Below are positions 1 to 8,798 of a DNA stretch of 64,000 bases, piece after piece. Under the pieces are notes generated by a model. It had not been told where the DNA came from. It did not search any database and was given only the letters and a program-made list of their open reading frames with translations. Where the stretch lies: the NCBI RefSeq assembly GCF_021513175.1, contig NZ_CP090953.1, forward strand, positions 3,344,501-3,408,500. Direction: 5' to 3'. The translations under genes and the position numbers were made by a program. The DNA comes from Sphingomonas sp. S2-65. GTDB lineage: Bacteria > Pseudomonadota > Alphaproteobacteria > Sphingomonadales > Sphingomonadaceae. Position 1 is the first letter of the stretch. Every line of letters starts with the position of its first letter.

Positions 1-111
1 CACAATCGCCGCGACATCGCGCGCGACGTCGGCATCGGCTTCGCGGCGGGCATTGACCAGTTCGGTGAAGGCGCCCGCGAAGTCAGCCGAAGTGGAATTG
101 AGCCGGATCAT
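1..111 (-). CDS. hisD: Histidinol dehydrogenase, N-terminal fragment (window edge)
   Basis: The minus strand opens with [15 protein letters not shown] and continues with an alpha-helical stretch rich in Arg, Glu and Ala to the window edge. This resembles the N-terminus of HisD, the enzyme for the last two oxidations of histidine biosynthesis (histidinol to histidine, cytoplasmic, NAD-dependent). Only 37 codons are visible. The call rests mainly on context: the ATG overlaps the hisG stop codon by four bases (ATGA), the usual coupling of a hisG-hisD pair. No catalytic residue is in view. Confidence 0.75.
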   Translation of the reverse strand, partial: MIRLNSTSADFAGAFTELVNARREADADVARDVAAIV

Positions 112-758
112 GCCACAGCCCTCCGGAAGCCGTCGACCAGCGGCACGACCTCGGCCGCTCGGGTCTTGAACGCCGCGCGGTTCACCACGAGACGGCTGGT
201 CACTTCGGCGATCACTTCCACTTCCACCAGTCCGTTTTCCTTCAGCGTGCGGCCCGACGACACCAGGTCGACGATGCGCGGCGCCAGGCCCAGCACCGGC
301 GCGAGCTCCATCGCGCCGTTCAGCTTCACGCACTCGGCCTGAACGCCCCGCGCCTCGAAATGCGCCCGGGTGATGTGCGGGTATTTGGTGGCGATGCGCA
401 CATGGCTCCAGCCGCGCGGATCGTCGCGCTCGGCCATGTCAGCTGGCTCGGCCACCGACACCCGGCAGCGCCCGATACCCAGGTCGACCGGGGCGTAGAG
501 CTCCGAATAGGCGAACTCGGCCAGCACGTCCGATCCGACGATCCCCAGCTGTGCGGCGCCATGCGCGACGAAGGTCGCCACGTCGAACGCGCGCACGCGG
601 ATCAGGTCGATCATGGGATTGTTGGTCGCGAAACGCAGCGCACGGCTGTTCTCGTCGCTGAACGCCGCTTCGGGGACGATCCCGACGGCAGCCAGCAGCG
701 GCAACGCTTCTTCGAGAATCCGGCCCTTGGGCACGGCGAGGATCAAGGGTTCTTGCAT
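108..758 (-). CDS. hisG: ATP phosphoribosyltransferase, short form
   Basis: Catalyses the first, feedback-regulated step of histidine biosynthesis (ATP plus PRPP to phosphoribosyl-ATP). The protein is 216 aa and starts [14 protein letters not shown], the classic HisG opening. It carries the [10 protein letters not shown] stretch and the PRPP-loop region [16 protein letters not shown]. The length is that of the short HisG class, which lacks the C-terminal regulatory domain and works with HisZ; hisZ is not in the window. The reading frame stays open upstream for a further 350 codons, but those residues are antisense to the neighbouring gene and are not HisG. The stop overlaps the hisD start. 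Confidence 0.95.
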   Translation of the reverse strand: MQEPLILAVPKGRILEEALPLLAAVGIVPEAAFSDENSRALRFATNNPMIDLIRVRAFDVATFVAHGAAQLGIVGSDVLAEFAYSELYAPVDLGIGRCRVSVAEPADMAERDDPRGWSHVRIATKYPHITRAHFEARGVQAECVKLNGAMELAPVLGLAPRIVDLVSSGRTLKENGLVEVEVIAEVTSRLVVNRAAFKTRAAEVVPLVDGFRRAVA

Positions 759-806
759 GGGAGGCCGCGCTTTACTTGTGCCCTCGCCCGGGCGCAACAA
801 GGTGGC

Positions 807-1889
807 ATGGCGGACGAACATACCAATCGTGCCAGCTTCGGCATCCAGGCCGAGTATTGCACTGCAATGGCGGCGCCGATCACCGCCCGCGTCTCGCGCG
901 TGCTGGGCACCGCACTCAGCCGCGACAGCCGGACCGGGCGCCGGGTACTCGATTGGCCGGGCGAGCCCGTTGCCGATGCGCTGGTGCTCCGGCTGGTCGG
1001 AGGTTTCCACGCGCTGCATCGCCGGGGCGTTGCGGCGCTGGCGCCGGTATTCACGGGTGCTGAGACAGGCGAGGCGCGCGTCGCCGCGATCCTGCAGCAG
1101 GTCGTGGCAGCGCATGACGGCGATCTGCTGCCCTGGCTCGATGGCCCGCCCCAGACCAACGAGGCCGGTCGCTCGGCGGGGCTGATGACGGGGATCCTCC
1201 ACCTTGCCCGGCGATACGGGCCCAGGATCGAAGTGCTGGAGATCGGCTCCAGCGCCGGGCTCAACCTGCTGGTCGGCCGCTACCGCTTCGATCTCGGCGG
1301 CGTCACCTTCGGCCCCGAGGCCTCGCCCGTCGAGATCCGCCCGGAGTGGCGCGGACCGCCACCGCCGGATGCGCCGGTCGAGATCGTCTCGGCGCGCGGC
1401 GTCGACATTCAGCCGCTCGACCTCCTCACCGACCGCGACGCCGAACGGCTTCAGGCCTATTGCTGGGTCGACAATGCCGATCGTCAGGCGCGGCTGGAAA
1501 AGGCGATCGCGATGGTACGCGCCGAGGGCGTCGATCTGGCGCAGGGCGACGCCGCCGACTGGCTCGAGGCGCGGCTTGCCGAGCCGCAGGCGCCCGGCGT
1601 AACGCGCGTACTGATGCACTCGGTGGTGTGGCAGTATCTGCCGCAAGCGACCCAGCACCGCATCGCTGCCGGCATGCAGGCAGCCGGCGCCCGCGCCACG
1701 TCCGATCGCCCGGTCGGCTGGGTGATGATGGAGCCCAATCGCAACCTCCACCGGCAGGAGGTTCGCGTGCTCGGCTGGCCGGGTGACACGCCGATGCAGC
1801 TCGTCGCACTCACCCACGCGCACGGCGCCTGGGTCGAGGCATGCGCGCCGCCCTACGAGTCGCGTGCCTATGTCATGCGGGAGGATTGA
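807..1889 (+). CDS. DUF2332 family protein
   Basis: A 360-aa protein of the DUF2332 family, function unknown. The centre reads [18 protein letters not shown], which resembles the glycine-rich SAM-binding loop of methyltransferases, so a Rossmann-like fold is plausible. A second conserved block is [13 protein letters not shown]. The chosen ATG gives [11 protein letters not shown]; the frame is open further upstream, but only opposite hisG. It is divergent from hisG (48 bp) and two bases ahead of the next gene, so those two are probably co-transcribed. No signal peptide is visible, so it is probably cytoplasmic. Confidence 0.8.
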   Translation: MADEHTNRASFGIQAEYCTAMAAPITARVSRVLGTALSRDSRTGRRVLDWPGEPVADALVLRLVGGFHALHRRGVAALAPVFTGAETGEARVAAILQQVVAAHDGDLLPWLDGPPQTNEAGRSAGLMTGILHLARRYGPRIEVLEIGSSAGLNLLVGRYRFDLGGVTFGPEASPVEIRPEWRGPPPPDAPVEIVSARGVDIQPLDLLTDRDAERLQAYCWVDNADRQARLEKAIAMVRAEGVDLAQGDAADWLEARLAEPQAPGVTRVLMHSVVWQYLPQATQHRIAAGMQAAGARATSDRPVGWVMMEPNRNLHRQEVRVLGWPGDTPMQLVALTHAHGAWVEACAPPYESRAYVMRED

Positions 1890-1891
1890 CG

Positions 1892-2269
1892 ATGCACAGC
1901 ACCAACTATCGCGACACGCTGATCACCGTGTCGTCCGACTGCCCGGTGTCGACGGGCATCGTTCCGGAAAAGCCGGGTAGCGTCGCTGCCGTCCAGCATG
2001 CGCTGCTCGCCGAGCCTTATACCCGGACCAGCGACGATCTGCTGCACGCCGCGCATCTGGCACGCGGCGGCGAGAAAAGCCGCGAGGCGTTTTTTGCCAA
2101 GCCCCAGGCCTGCCTTCGCGCTTCGCCGCTGGTGAAGCAGTTCGGCTGGGGTCTCCATCATGACGGCGAGGGCAGGGTGTCCCTGGTGGCGATGGAGAGT
2201 GCGAGCTACCAGCGGCTGCTCGACGATCCCGCTGTTCGCAAGACACCGGGCATGCGCAGCAAGCGCTGA
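1892..2269 (+). CDS. DUF6157-like small conserved protein
   Basis: A 125-aa protein beginning [19 protein letters not shown], with a [13 protein letters not shown] segment and a C-terminal [17 protein letters not shown]. This matches the pattern of the DUF6157 family, conserved proteins of unknown function with no signal peptide or membrane segment. It starts two bases after the DUF2332 stop and is probably in the same transcript. No catalytic motif is recognised. Confidence 0.75.
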   Translation: MHSTNYRDTLITVSSDCPVSTGIVPEKPGSVAAVQHALLAEPYTRTSDDLLHAAHLARGGEKSREAFFAKPQACLRASPLVKQFGWGLHHDGEGRVSLVAMESASYQRLLDDPAVRKTPGMRSKR

Positions 2270-2284
2270 CGCTCTGCGAGCATC

Positions 2285-3172
2285 CTAGGTTTGTGCGGCC
2301 AGCCAGTCGCGCAACGCGGCATTCACCGCCTCGGGCTTCTCCCACGGGATGAAGTGTCCGCCATCCTCGATCTTCACGCGGGTGAGGTGGGGGACATAGG
2401 GGTCGAGGCCGTCGACCTGCATCGGCAACAACGCTTTGTCCCGCATGCCCCAGATCACCAGCGTCGGCTGCGTCACCGGCGGGAAGGGACCATCCAGCGT
2501 GGCTGGGCGCGCCACTTCCTCATCGGGCTTGGGCACGTCGAAACCGCTCGCGCGGTACCAGTTGAGCATCGCCGTCATTGCGCCGGGCTGGCCCCATTGC
2601 GCCATGTAGATCGCCTTCTCGTCGCCCGCGATTCCGCCCACCACATGCTGGGCGAAGTTGGACGCGAAGAAATGCTCGAGCGCCGATCCGGTCATGCCCT
2701 GGTCGATCGTGGTCGAGCGGAAGAAGCTGACGTACTGGCTCGCCTTGCGCTGGGCCGGGTCGTCGTACAGGCTCTTCTGGAAGACGTGCGGGTGCGGCGC
2801 GTTCAGGATCACCAGCCGCTTCACCCTCAGCGGATGTAGGATCGCCGCGCCCCAGGCGATCGCGCCGCCCCAGTCATGGCCGGCCAGGGTGAAGTGCTGC
2901 ACGTCCAGCGCGTCGGCGAGCGCCATCAGGTCGGCGATGATCTTGTCGGCCTTGTAGTTCTCGACTCCTTCGGGCTTGGAAGACCCGGCATAGCCGCGCT
3001 GGTCCGGCGCGATCACATAATGGTCGCGTGCCAGCTCCGGGATCTGGTGGCGCCAGGTGCGGTGCGATTCCGGAAAGCCGTGGAGCAGGATTATCGGCGG
3101 GTTCGCCGGATCGCCGGCGATGGCGACGTCCAGCTCGACGCCGCTCGACAAGGCGATGCGCTGCAAGTCCAT
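2285..3172 (-). CDS. Alpha/beta-fold hydrolase, epoxide-hydrolase-like
   Basis: A 295-aa alpha/beta-hydrolase. Visible motifs are the oxyanion-hole HGFPES, the nucleophile elbow AGHDWGG (Asp nucleophile, as in epoxide hydrolases and haloalkane dehalogenases) and the C-terminal catalytic His in GGHFIPWEKP. Together with a Tyr-rich cap region these favour a soluble epoxide hydrolase over an esterase. The start MDLQRIALSSGVELDVA was chosen because it is the normal N-terminus of the family and has GAGG in the sequence just upstream. It is convergent with the DUF6157-like gene. The substrate cannot be inferred. Confidence 0.88.
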   Translation of the reverse strand: MDLQRIALSSGVELDVAIAGDPANPPIILLHGFPESHRTWRHQIPELARDHYVIAPDQRGYAGSSKPEGVENYKADKIIADLMALADALDVQHFTLAGHDWGGAIAWGAAILHPLRVKRLVILNAPHPHVFQKSLYDDPAQRKASQYVSFFRSTTIDQGMTGSALEHFFASNFAQHVVGGIAGDEKAIYMAQWGQPGAMTAMLNWYRASGFDVPKPDEEVARPATLDGPFPPVTQPTLVIWGMRDKALLPMQVDGLDPYVPHLTRVKIEDGGHFIPWEKPEAVNAALRDWLAAQT

Positions 3173-3192
3173 GAAACCTCCTGTTCCCGAAT

Positions 3193-3390
3193 TCAGGGCA
3201 TAGACGCAGGGACCGGGGGCGCGTTCCCGGGCGGGCGCTTGCCCTTGGTGCGGCCGGTCAGGTGGAACTGGCCGCACCGGTCACAGCGATAGGGACGCAG
3301 CGCGACGTCGGCCTTGGCCGCGGCGCCCGCTGCCTCGGCTTCGGAGGCATAGCGCCGTTTCCTGCTGCATATGCTGAGCCGGGTGCGCAT
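3193..3390 (-). CDS. Small Cys/His zinc-ribbon-like protein
   Basis: A 65-aa basic protein. A Cys at residue 8 and the block YRCDRCGQFHLTGR (Cys36, Cys39, His43) could ligate one zinc ion, and the tail is Pro-rich. The start codon lies three bases after the pirin stop on the same strand, which supports a real gene in that operon. No function is known to me; a single zinc ribbon of this kind suggests nucleic-acid or protein binding, which is inference. Confidence 0.6.
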   Translation of the reverse strand: MRTRLSICSRKRRYASEAEAAGAAAKADVALRPYRCDRCGQFHLTGRTKGKRPPGNAPPVPASMP

Positions 3391-3393
3391 CGA

Positions 3394-4305
3394 TCAGGGA
3401 TAGCTGACGGTCTTGGGCACCTGGGGAATCGGGATCCACTCCTTGTCGTCGCCCGGCACCTTGGGAAAGCGGCCGGCGGTCCAGTCTTCCTTAGCCTGGT
3501 TGATCCGGTCGCGGCTTGAGGACACGAAGTTCCACCAGACGTGGCGCGGGGTGGTAAAAGCTTCGCCGCCGCACAGCATCACTCGCCCGCCGCGCTCGGA
3601 ACGCAGGGTGGCGGAGGTGCCGGGGCGCAGCACGTAGAGTCGCAGTGGCGCCAGCTCCAGCCCGTCCAGATTGGCGTCGCCCATCGCGACATACAGCGCG
3701 CGCTCGTCCGCCGCCGGGTCGATCGGGATGCTTGCGCCGGGCTCCAGCATGATGTCGGCATAGATGGTCTGGGCGTAGTTGGTGGTCGGCGCGGAGACGC
3801 CCCACAGCTCGCCCATCACCACCCGCGCCGTCGCGCCGCCCGCCTCGACGACGGGCAAGTCGCCGGCGGGTACATGCTCGAACGCCGGGTCCATGTCCTC
3901 GTTGCGCTCGGGCAGCGCCAGCCAGGTCTGGATGCCAGACAGTTCGGGCCCCACCGCGCGCTCGGCGGAGGGTGAGCGCTCCGAATGGACGATGCCGTGC
4001 CCGGCGGTCATCAGGTTCACCGCGCCCGGCGCGATCGTCGCGAAAGTGCCGAGCGAGTCGCGATGGTCGATCGCCCCGGCATAGAGGTACGTCACCGTCG
4101 CCAGGTTGATATGCGGGTGCGGGCGCACGTCGATGCCATTGCCGACCGAGAGCCGCGCCGGGCCCATCTGGTCGAAGAAGATGAACGGCCCGACCATCGT
4201 CCGCGGCTTGGAAGGCAGGGTGCGGTGGACCTTGAACCCGCCCAGATCATGGGTGGTGGGCTCGATCGTCTGCAGGATCAAGTCGGCGGGTGCGAGGTCG
4301 CTCAT
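3394..4305 (-). CDS. Pirin family protein (bicupin)
   Basis: A 303-aa pirin. The N-terminal cupin contains the metal-site pattern RPHPHINLATVTYLYAG, with the histidines that bind Fe(II) in pirins, and the downstream TAGHGIVHSERSP block typical of the family. The C-terminal cupin is followed by GGEAFTTPRHVWWNFVSS. Pirins act as redox-sensing cofactors or quercetinase-like dioxygenases; which applies here is unknown. The start ATG overlaps the stop of the upstream GST by four bases, so the two are translationally coupled. Confidence 0.92.
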   Translation of the reverse strand: MSDLAPADLILQTIEPTTHDLGGFKVHRTLPSKPRTMVGPFIFFDQMGPARLSVGNGIDVRPHPHINLATVTYLYAGAIDHRDSLGTFATIAPGAVNLMTAGHGIVHSERSPSAERAVGPELSGIQTWLALPERNEDMDPAFEHVPAGDLPVVEAGGATARVVMGELWGVSAPTTNYAQTIYADIMLEPGASIPIDPAADERALYVAMGDANLDGLELAPLRLYVLRPGTSATLRSERGGRVMLCGGEAFTTPRHVWWNFVSSSRDRINQAKEDWTAGRFPKVPGDDKEWIPIPQVPKTVSYP

Positions 4306-5009
4306 TGCGCGTCGAGCTCCGGATAGCGGCGGAAGATGCCGTCTTCGTTGAAGGGGATGCGGCGTTCGCTGGCAAGATAGCCGCGGATGCCGGGCAGGTC
4401 GCCGACGCGGTCATGGATCGCCAGCAGCGCGGGATAGTCGCGCTCGATCGCCTGCATGCGGCGCGGGAACATATAGCGGAGGCCTTCGACCAGTTGGAAC
4501 AGCGAGGTGTCGCCATAGGTCCAGCGCCCGCCGACCAGCCATTCGCCCGGATTAGCCTGCGCCGCCTGCTCGAAATAGCCGAGGAACTTTGGCATTCGCT
4601 CCTCGCGGAACTCGGATGCAAATCGCGCCGCCTCGGCCTTCTGGTCCTCGTAATACAGGCTGGTGCCGACCGGGTGATGCACCTGGTGCACCTCGGCCAC
4701 GAAATCCGCGATCGTCAGCTGAAGCTGGTGCAGCCAGAGCCGGTCGCCCGGCTCGGACGGCGCCAGCCCCTCGCGCTCGCCCAAGAACAGCAGGATGTTG
4801 GCGACCTGCGCGACCGTTGCTCCGTCCCGCGCCAGATATGGGGGCGCGAACGGACCGCGAGGCCCCCGCGCGCGCATGTCCGCCATCAGTGCTTCGGCAC
4901 CCTCCTCGCGGGCGCGGTCGCGGTACGCGATCCCGCCGGCTTCGAGCGCGAGCCGGACGAACTCGCCGCGACCCTGGATGCTCGGCCAATACCAAAGGTC
5001 GTAGGGCAT
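4302..5009 (-). CDS. Glutathione S-transferase family protein
   Basis: A 235-aa GST-like protein. The N-terminus MPYDLWYWPSIQGRGEFVRLALEAGGIAY is a thioredoxin-fold GST domain with the glutathione-site Tyr/Trp-rich loop. The GATVAQVANILLFLGE segment corresponds to the conserved cis-Pro/Ser region, and the all-helical C-terminal domain contains GRWTYGDTSLFQLVEGL. It probably conjugates or reduces electrophiles with glutathione in the cytoplasm. It is in one operon with pirin (4-bp overlap) and follows BolA directly. Confidence 0.88.
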   Translation of the reverse strand: MPYDLWYWPSIQGRGEFVRLALEAGGIAYRDRAREEGAEALMADMRARGPRGPFAPPYLARDGATVAQVANILLFLGEREGLAPSEPGDRLWLHQLQLTIADFVAEVHQVHHPVGTSLYYEDQKAEAARFASEFREERMPKFLGYFEQAAQANPGEWLVGGRWTYGDTSLFQLVEGLRYMFPRRMQAIERDYPALLAIHDRVGDLPGIRGYLASERRIPFNEDGIFRRYPELDAQ

Positions 5010-5297
5010 CTACGCGTCTCCCGGCGCGCGTGCCTTGATCGCGAGGGCGTGGATGCGCTCGGCGAGCAGGTCGGCCAGCGCCTGGTTCACCAGCCGCTGG
5101 CGGGCCACGCGCGAAAGTCCGGTGAAAGCAGGAGCTTCCACGGTGACGGTGAAGTGAGTCTCGCCGGTGCCGTCGTCGCCGAGATGGCCGCGGTGCTGGG
5201 CGCTGTCGTTGGAAACGTGAAGCTGCGTCGGGTTGAGGGAAGCCGTGAGACGAGCGGCGATCTGATCGGCCAACGGGGCGCTGGAAGGCATGGTCAT
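5010..5297 (-). CDS. BolA family protein
   Basis: A 95-aa BolA-fold protein with HVSNDSAQHRGH near the start of the fold, ETHFTVTVEAPAFTGLSRVARQRLVNQAL in the middle and ALAIKARAP at the end, which is the BolA signature. BolA proteins partner with monothiol glutaredoxins in Fe-S cluster traffic and can act in stress responses. The stop directly abuts the GST start, so BolA, GST, pirin and the small zinc-ribbon gene form one minus-strand operon. Translation may start at the first or third codon (MTM). Confidence 0.9.
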   Translation of the reverse strand: MTMPSSAPLADQIAARLTASLNPTQLHVSNDSAQHRGHLGDDGTGETHFTVTVEAPAFTGLSRVARQRLVNQALADLLAERIHALAIKARAPGDA

Positions 5298-5332
5298 CGC
5301 GCCTATATAAGCCGTTTTTCCGAGGGAGTCGC

Positions 5333-5950
5333 GTGGCCAGCAGCCAGCCCAAGAAAGATCGTCCGAATGCCCGCTTCCACGGCCGAGTGGAAGCGCCTGG
5401 GCGGCTGTGCGCCGAAGCCGGCTGCGACCAGGCGGGCGAGTTCCGCGCGCCCCCGCTTGCCGGCAGCGGCCACGCCACCGATGGGCCGCCGCAGTTCCGC
5501 TGGCTGTGCCTCGAGCATGTCCGCGCGTTCAACTCGGGATATAATTTCTTCAAGGGCATGAGCCCCGACGAGATCCACGACGCGCAGCGGCCCCTGGCTG
5601 GCTGGGAACGTGAGACCCGCGCCTTCAACGCGACGGGCGGCACTGATCGGCCGCCGCGCTGGGCCGATTTCGCCGATCCGCTCGATGCGATCGGCGCGCG
5701 TTTCCGGGACCGGATGAAAGACCATGGCGAGCGCAAGGACGGCCGGTCCTTGTCCGGCCCCGATCGCGAAGCGCTCAAGACGCTCGACCTGGAGATCGAC
5801 GCCGACCGCACGATGCTCAGGAAGCGCTATTCGGAGTTGGTCCGCAAATTCCACCCCGACCGCAACGGCGGCGACCGCAGCAACGAGGGCCGGCTCCGCC
5901 GCGTGATCGAGGCGTATCAACAGCTCAAGGGGTCGCCCGCCTTCACCTAA
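5333..5950 (+). CDS. J-domain (DnaJ-like) protein
   Basis: A 205-aa protein with a C-terminal J domain (about residues 140-200). It contains RSLSGPDREALKTLDLE, KRYSELVRKFHPDRNGGD with the diagnostic HPD tripeptide, and VIEAYQQLKG. The N-terminal half has a possible metal site (CAEAGCDQAG followed by WLCLEHVRAFN) and the DP/W-rich linker seen in alphaproteobacterial DnaJ-like proteins. It presumably stimulates a DnaK-type ATPase. It starts with GTG just after GAGGGAGTC and is divergent from bolA. It has no membrane segment. Confidence 0.88.
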   Translation: MASSQPKKDRPNARFHGRVEAPGRLCAEAGCDQAGEFRAPPLAGSGHATDGPPQFRWLCLEHVRAFNSGYNFFKGMSPDEIHDAQRPLAGWERETRAFNATGGTDRPPRWADFADPLDAIGARFRDRMKDHGERKDGRSLSGPDREALKTLDLEIDADRTMLRKRYSELVRKFHPDRNGGDRSNEGRLRRVIEAYQQLKGSPAFT

Positions 5951-6429
5951 GCGGTCGCTTGGCCGGCGATCCGCTTGGCTACGGCTTCCCACTGCTCTGC
6001 GACCTTGCCCCAGCCCTCGGCGAAACCCATCGCCTCATGCCGGTCTTTGGCTTCCGCCGTCCAGTGGCGGGCGGTGCCGCGATAATGGGTGCGGTCGCCT
6101 TCGGGCTCGAACTCGAAGGTGCCGACCATGAACGGACCTGCCGGTGTCCAGCCGTGGGTGAAGGCGTCGGTGAAGACGATCCGCCGTTCGGGCACGACTT
6201 CCAGGTACACGCCCTCGTTCGGCATCACCTCGCCCTCCGGCCCGTACATGGTGACCGCCGAGCGGCCACCGGCGCGCAGGTCCATTGCCACCACCTCGGC
6301 GCGCCACGGCACCGGGCAGAACCATTCGCTGAGATGATGGGTATAGGCGCGCCACACCGCGGTCACCGGCGCGTCGATCAGCCGCTCGGTCACGAGTTCA
6401 AGGACGGGCGTGTCGTTCCGATCCTGCAT
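5947..6429 (-). CDS. SRPBCC (AHSA1-type) family protein
   Basis: A 160-aa START/Bet v1-fold protein with an AHSA1-like C-terminal region, opening LVTERLIDAPVTAVWRAYT with FEFEPEGDRTHYRGTARHW in the middle. Such proteins bind hydrophobic ligands and commonly sit beside regulators and glyoxalase-fold genes; the ligand is unknown. The start MQDRNDTP was chosen over an ATG 33 bases upstream because a strong AGGAGG lies a few bases before it. The 3' end overlaps the J-domain gene by four bases on the opposite strand. Confidence 0.85.
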   Translation of the reverse strand: MQDRNDTPVLELVTERLIDAPVTAVWRAYTHHLSEWFCPVPWRAEVVAMDLRAGGRSAVTMYGPEGEVMPNEGVYLEVVPERRIVFTDAFTHGWTPAGPFMVGTFEFEPEGDRTHYRGTARHWTAEAKDRHEAMGFAEGWGKVAEQWEAVAKRIAGQATA

Positions 6430-6471
6430 CTTTCCTCCTCCGGTTGTTTCGAAAACGGGCAAGAACGGGCC

Positions 6472-7248
6472 TCAGCCCTTGCTGCCCACCAGCCCGAAAC
6501 GCGCGCCCTGCGGGTCGCTCGCCACGACGATCCAGTCGCCGCCGGGAACTTCCATCGGGCCCATATGGACGATGCCCCCTGCAGCCTTGATCCGCGCGTG
6601 CGCCGCGTCGATGTCACCGACGCGGAAATAGTATTGCCAGCTCGGGCGCTCGCCCGAAGGCGCGCGCATCACCGCGCCGATCGTCACGTCGCCAAGGGCA
6701 AGGAAGCTGTAGTCGCCCATTTCGCCCATGGGCATCGCTCCGGCCCTGCTCCAGCCGAACTGCTCGCCGTAGAAGGTGAGTGCCGCCTGATCGTCGCCGG
6801 TCGTGAGTTCGTGCCAGGTGCAATGCCCCTCGGCTTTCGGATCGAAAGCGTGGCTCGGCTCCGGGCTCTCACCGCGCATCAAGTAGAAGGGCGCGCCTTG
6901 CGGATCGGCGACCAGGGCCAAACGACCGACGCCATCCAGCGTCGTGGGAGGCATCAGTGTGCTGCCCCCGGCCTCCGTCACCTTGGCGAACGCCGTATCG
7001 ACATCGTCGACGCCAATATAGCCGAACCAGCGCGGCTCGGGCGGGGCTTCGGCGGGGGTCCGCATCAGGCCGCCGATGCCTTGGCCGTCGGCGGCGCTCA
7101 GGATGCGGTAATCACCTGGCCCATCGATTGTCGTCCCGCCGAAGCTGCTGACGCTCCAGCCGACCACTTGGGTGTAGAAAGCCTGTGCCGCGTCGGGATC
7201 GCCGGTGATCAGCTCATACCAGATCGGCGTGCCATGTGGATTGCTCAT
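6472..7248 (-). CDS. VOC family protein, two glyoxalase-fold repeats
   Basis: A 258-aa protein made of two vicinal-oxygen-chelate modules. The first opens IWYELITGDPDAAQAFYTQVVGW and the second TWHELTTGDDQAALTFYGEQFGW. Each ends in a DPQGA-FxL strand, an arrangement typical of the CFP-30/glyoxalase-like family. Some of the usual metal ligands are not obvious, so the activity (lyase, dioxygenase or binding protein) is open. AAGGAGCCAC precedes the ATG. It belongs to a tightly packed minus-strand block (6.4-9.7 kb) opposite the HxlR regulator. Confidence 0.88.
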   Translation of the reverse strand: MSNPHGTPIWYELITGDPDAAQAFYTQVVGWSVSSFGGTTIDGPGDYRILSAADGQGIGGLMRTPAEAPPEPRWFGYIGVDDVDTAFAKVTEAGGSTLMPPTTLDGVGRLALVADPQGAPFYLMRGESPEPSHAFDPKAEGHCTWHELTTGDDQAALTFYGEQFGWSRAGAMPMGEMGDYSFLALGDVTIGAVMRAPSGERPSWQYYFRVGDIDAAHARIKAAGGIVHMGPMEVPGGDWIVVASDPQGARFGLVGSKG

Positions 7249-7259
7249 GCGTGGCTCCT

Positions 7260-7610
7260 TCAAGCCTTGAGGTCGACGATCGGCTCGAACCCGCCCCAGA
7301 ACATGCGCTTGCCGTCGAACGGCATCTCGGCAGGCGGCTTCATCCGCTCGTCGGCCATCACCTTTTCCCAGCCGGCGTCGCGTGTCGCCTTGTCGGGCCA
7401 GATGATCCAGGAGAAGACCGGGGTCTCGCCCTCCTCTGCCTTGAGCGCCCGGTAGAAGTCGGTGACTTCGCCTCGCGGCACGTCGTGGCCAAAGCCTTCC
7501 ACCACGTGCAGCGCGCCATGTTCGATGAAGATCGGCGCCGCCTTGGCCGCCATGTCGAGATAGGCCTGCCTGTCCTTGGCCGGGGCCACGAAACCGTCGA
7601 TATAGCTCAT
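7260..7610 (-). CDS. DUF1428 family protein
   Basis: A 116-aa protein of the DUF1428 (YbaA-like) family. It opens MSYIDGFVAPAKDRQAYLDMA, has the VPRGEVTDFYRALKAEEGE core and ends PPAEMPFDGKRMFWGGFEPIVDL, a near-invariant tail in this family. It has a ferredoxin-like alpha+beta fold; the reaction is unknown. It lies between two detoxification-type genes with gaps of about 12 bp on either side, so it is probably part of the same operon. Confidence 0.9.
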   Translation of the reverse strand: MSYIDGFVAPAKDRQAYLDMAAKAAPIFIEHGALHVVEGFGHDVPRGEVTDFYRALKAEEGETPVFSWIIWPDKATRDAGWEKVMADERMKPPAEMPFDGKRMFWGGFEPIVDLKA

Positions 7611-7622
7611 GTGCGTCTCTCC

Positions 7623-8294
7623 TCAGGCTGCAATGGGTGCGTCGGCGCGGAAGTCCGCCAGCTGGGCGGCGATCGCCGCGGCATAAGCCGGGCGATCGAG
7701 GCATCGCCGTTGATATGCCGCGAGATTCGCGTGGCGGGCCAGCAGATCGGTGGCGTCCAGCCCGCGAAGCACCGCGGCCATGATCAAGTCGCCAGCAGTG
7801 AACCGGCCTTCCAGAAAATCGCGCGTGCCCAGCGTGTCGGACATATGGCCGAGCCGCTTGTCGATCGCTTCGACCAGACTGGGCCGGCGCAGCGCCGCCC
7901 AGGGCTCGCCGGCAGCGAATAGGTCGACCGTCGCCAGTTCCATCAGCATCGGCTCGACGCTGTTCAGCGCCGCGACCAGCCAGGCGGTGGCGCGGGTCCG
8001 GCCGACGATGTCTGCCGGGAGAAGCGCCTCGCAACTGCTGCCGATATGCAGGACGATCGCGCCTGATTCGAACAATTGGACCTGGGTGTCACGATACGCC
8101 GGAACTTGGCCGAAGGGCTGCTCGGCGAAATAGTCCTGCGGTCGATCGACCGCGCTGATCAGCCGCGTGCGATAGGGCCGACCGGCTTCCTCCAATGCCC
8201 AGCGCACGCGGAAATCGCGGACATAGGTGCGGGCGAAATCGGGCACCCACTCGAAAGCGGTGACTTCGATGTCGCTATGGGGATCGATGGGCAT
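7623..8294 (-). CDS. Glutathione S-transferase family protein
   Basis: A 223-aa GST. The thioredoxin-like domain contains RWALEEAGRPYRTRLISAVDRPQDYFAEQPFGQVPAYRD with the cis-Pro (QVPA), followed by FESGAIVLHIG, the usual E-S glutathione contact. The helical C-terminal domain contains FLEGRFTAGDLIMAAVLRGL. It is expected to be cytoplasmic and to handle small electrophiles. It is in the detoxification block, 12 bp from DUF1428 and about 10 bp from the next VOC gene. Confidence 0.9.
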   Translation of the reverse strand: MPIDPHSDIEVTAFEWVPDFARTYVRDFRVRWALEEAGRPYRTRLISAVDRPQDYFAEQPFGQVPAYRDTQVQLFESGAIVLHIGSSCEALLPADIVGRTRATAWLVAALNSVEPMLMELATVDLFAAGEPWAALRRPSLVEAIDKRLGHMSDTLGTRDFLEGRFTAGDLIMAAVLRGLDATDLLARHANLAAYQRRCLDRPAYAAAIAAQLADFRADAPIAA

Positions 8295-8304
8295 GACCTT
8301 TTCC

Positions 8305-8787
8305 TCAGTTGCCGTCGGCGGCGCGTTCGAGCGTCGCGATGTCGATCTTGTGCATGCCCATCATCGCCTGCATCGAGCGGCGCGCGCGGTCCCGGTCCGG
8401 GCCGGTGTTCAATTCCATCAATCGGCGCGGCGTGATTTGCCAGGACAGGCCCCAGCGGTCCTTGCACCAGCCGCACATGCTCTCCGCGCCGCCATTGCCG
8501 GTGATGGCCGCCCACAGGCGGTTGGTTTCGTCCTGGTCGTCGGTCAGGATCTGGAACGACACGGCTTCGGTGAAGCGGAACTCCGGCCCGCCGTTCAGCG
8601 CCAGGTAGGACTGGCCGGCGAGCGTGAACTCCACCACCAGCACGCTGCCTTCGGGACCCGCGGGCGTGTCGGCCGGCGCGCGAACGATCCTGTCGACCCG
8701 GCTGTCGGGCAGGAGCGTCACGTAGAAGGACACGGCTTGCTCGGCATCGCCGTGGAACCAGAGGCTGGGAATGATCTTTTGCGGCAT
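8305..8787 (-). CDS. VOC family protein, PhnB-like
   Basis: A 160-aa single-domain VOC protein of the PhnB / 3-demethylubiquinone-methyltransferase-like type: IIPSLWFHGDAEQAVSFYVTLLPDSRVD at the start, FTLAGQSYLALNGGPEFRFTEAVSF in the middle and CGWCKDRWGLSWQITPRRL before a C-terminal helix. The start MPQKIIPSLWF follows a GGACGACC stretch. Nothing indicates a phosphonate role; the fold is shared by many small-molecule resistance proteins. It is in the same block as the GST and DUF1428 genes. Confidence 0.88.
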   Translation of the reverse strand: MPQKIIPSLWFHGDAEQAVSFYVTLLPDSRVDRIVRAPADTPAGPEGSVLVVEFTLAGQSYLALNGGPEFRFTEAVSFQILTDDQDETNRLWAAITGNGGAESMCGWCKDRWGLSWQITPRRLMELNTGPDRDRARRSMQAMMGMHKIDIATLERAADGN

Positions 8788-8798
8788 GTCGGTCGTCC

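Noticed and set aside
360..806. 149-codon N-terminal extension of the DUF2332 gene
   Set aside because: It lies wholly opposite hisG and has no conserved residues; the ATG at 807 gives the family N-terminus.
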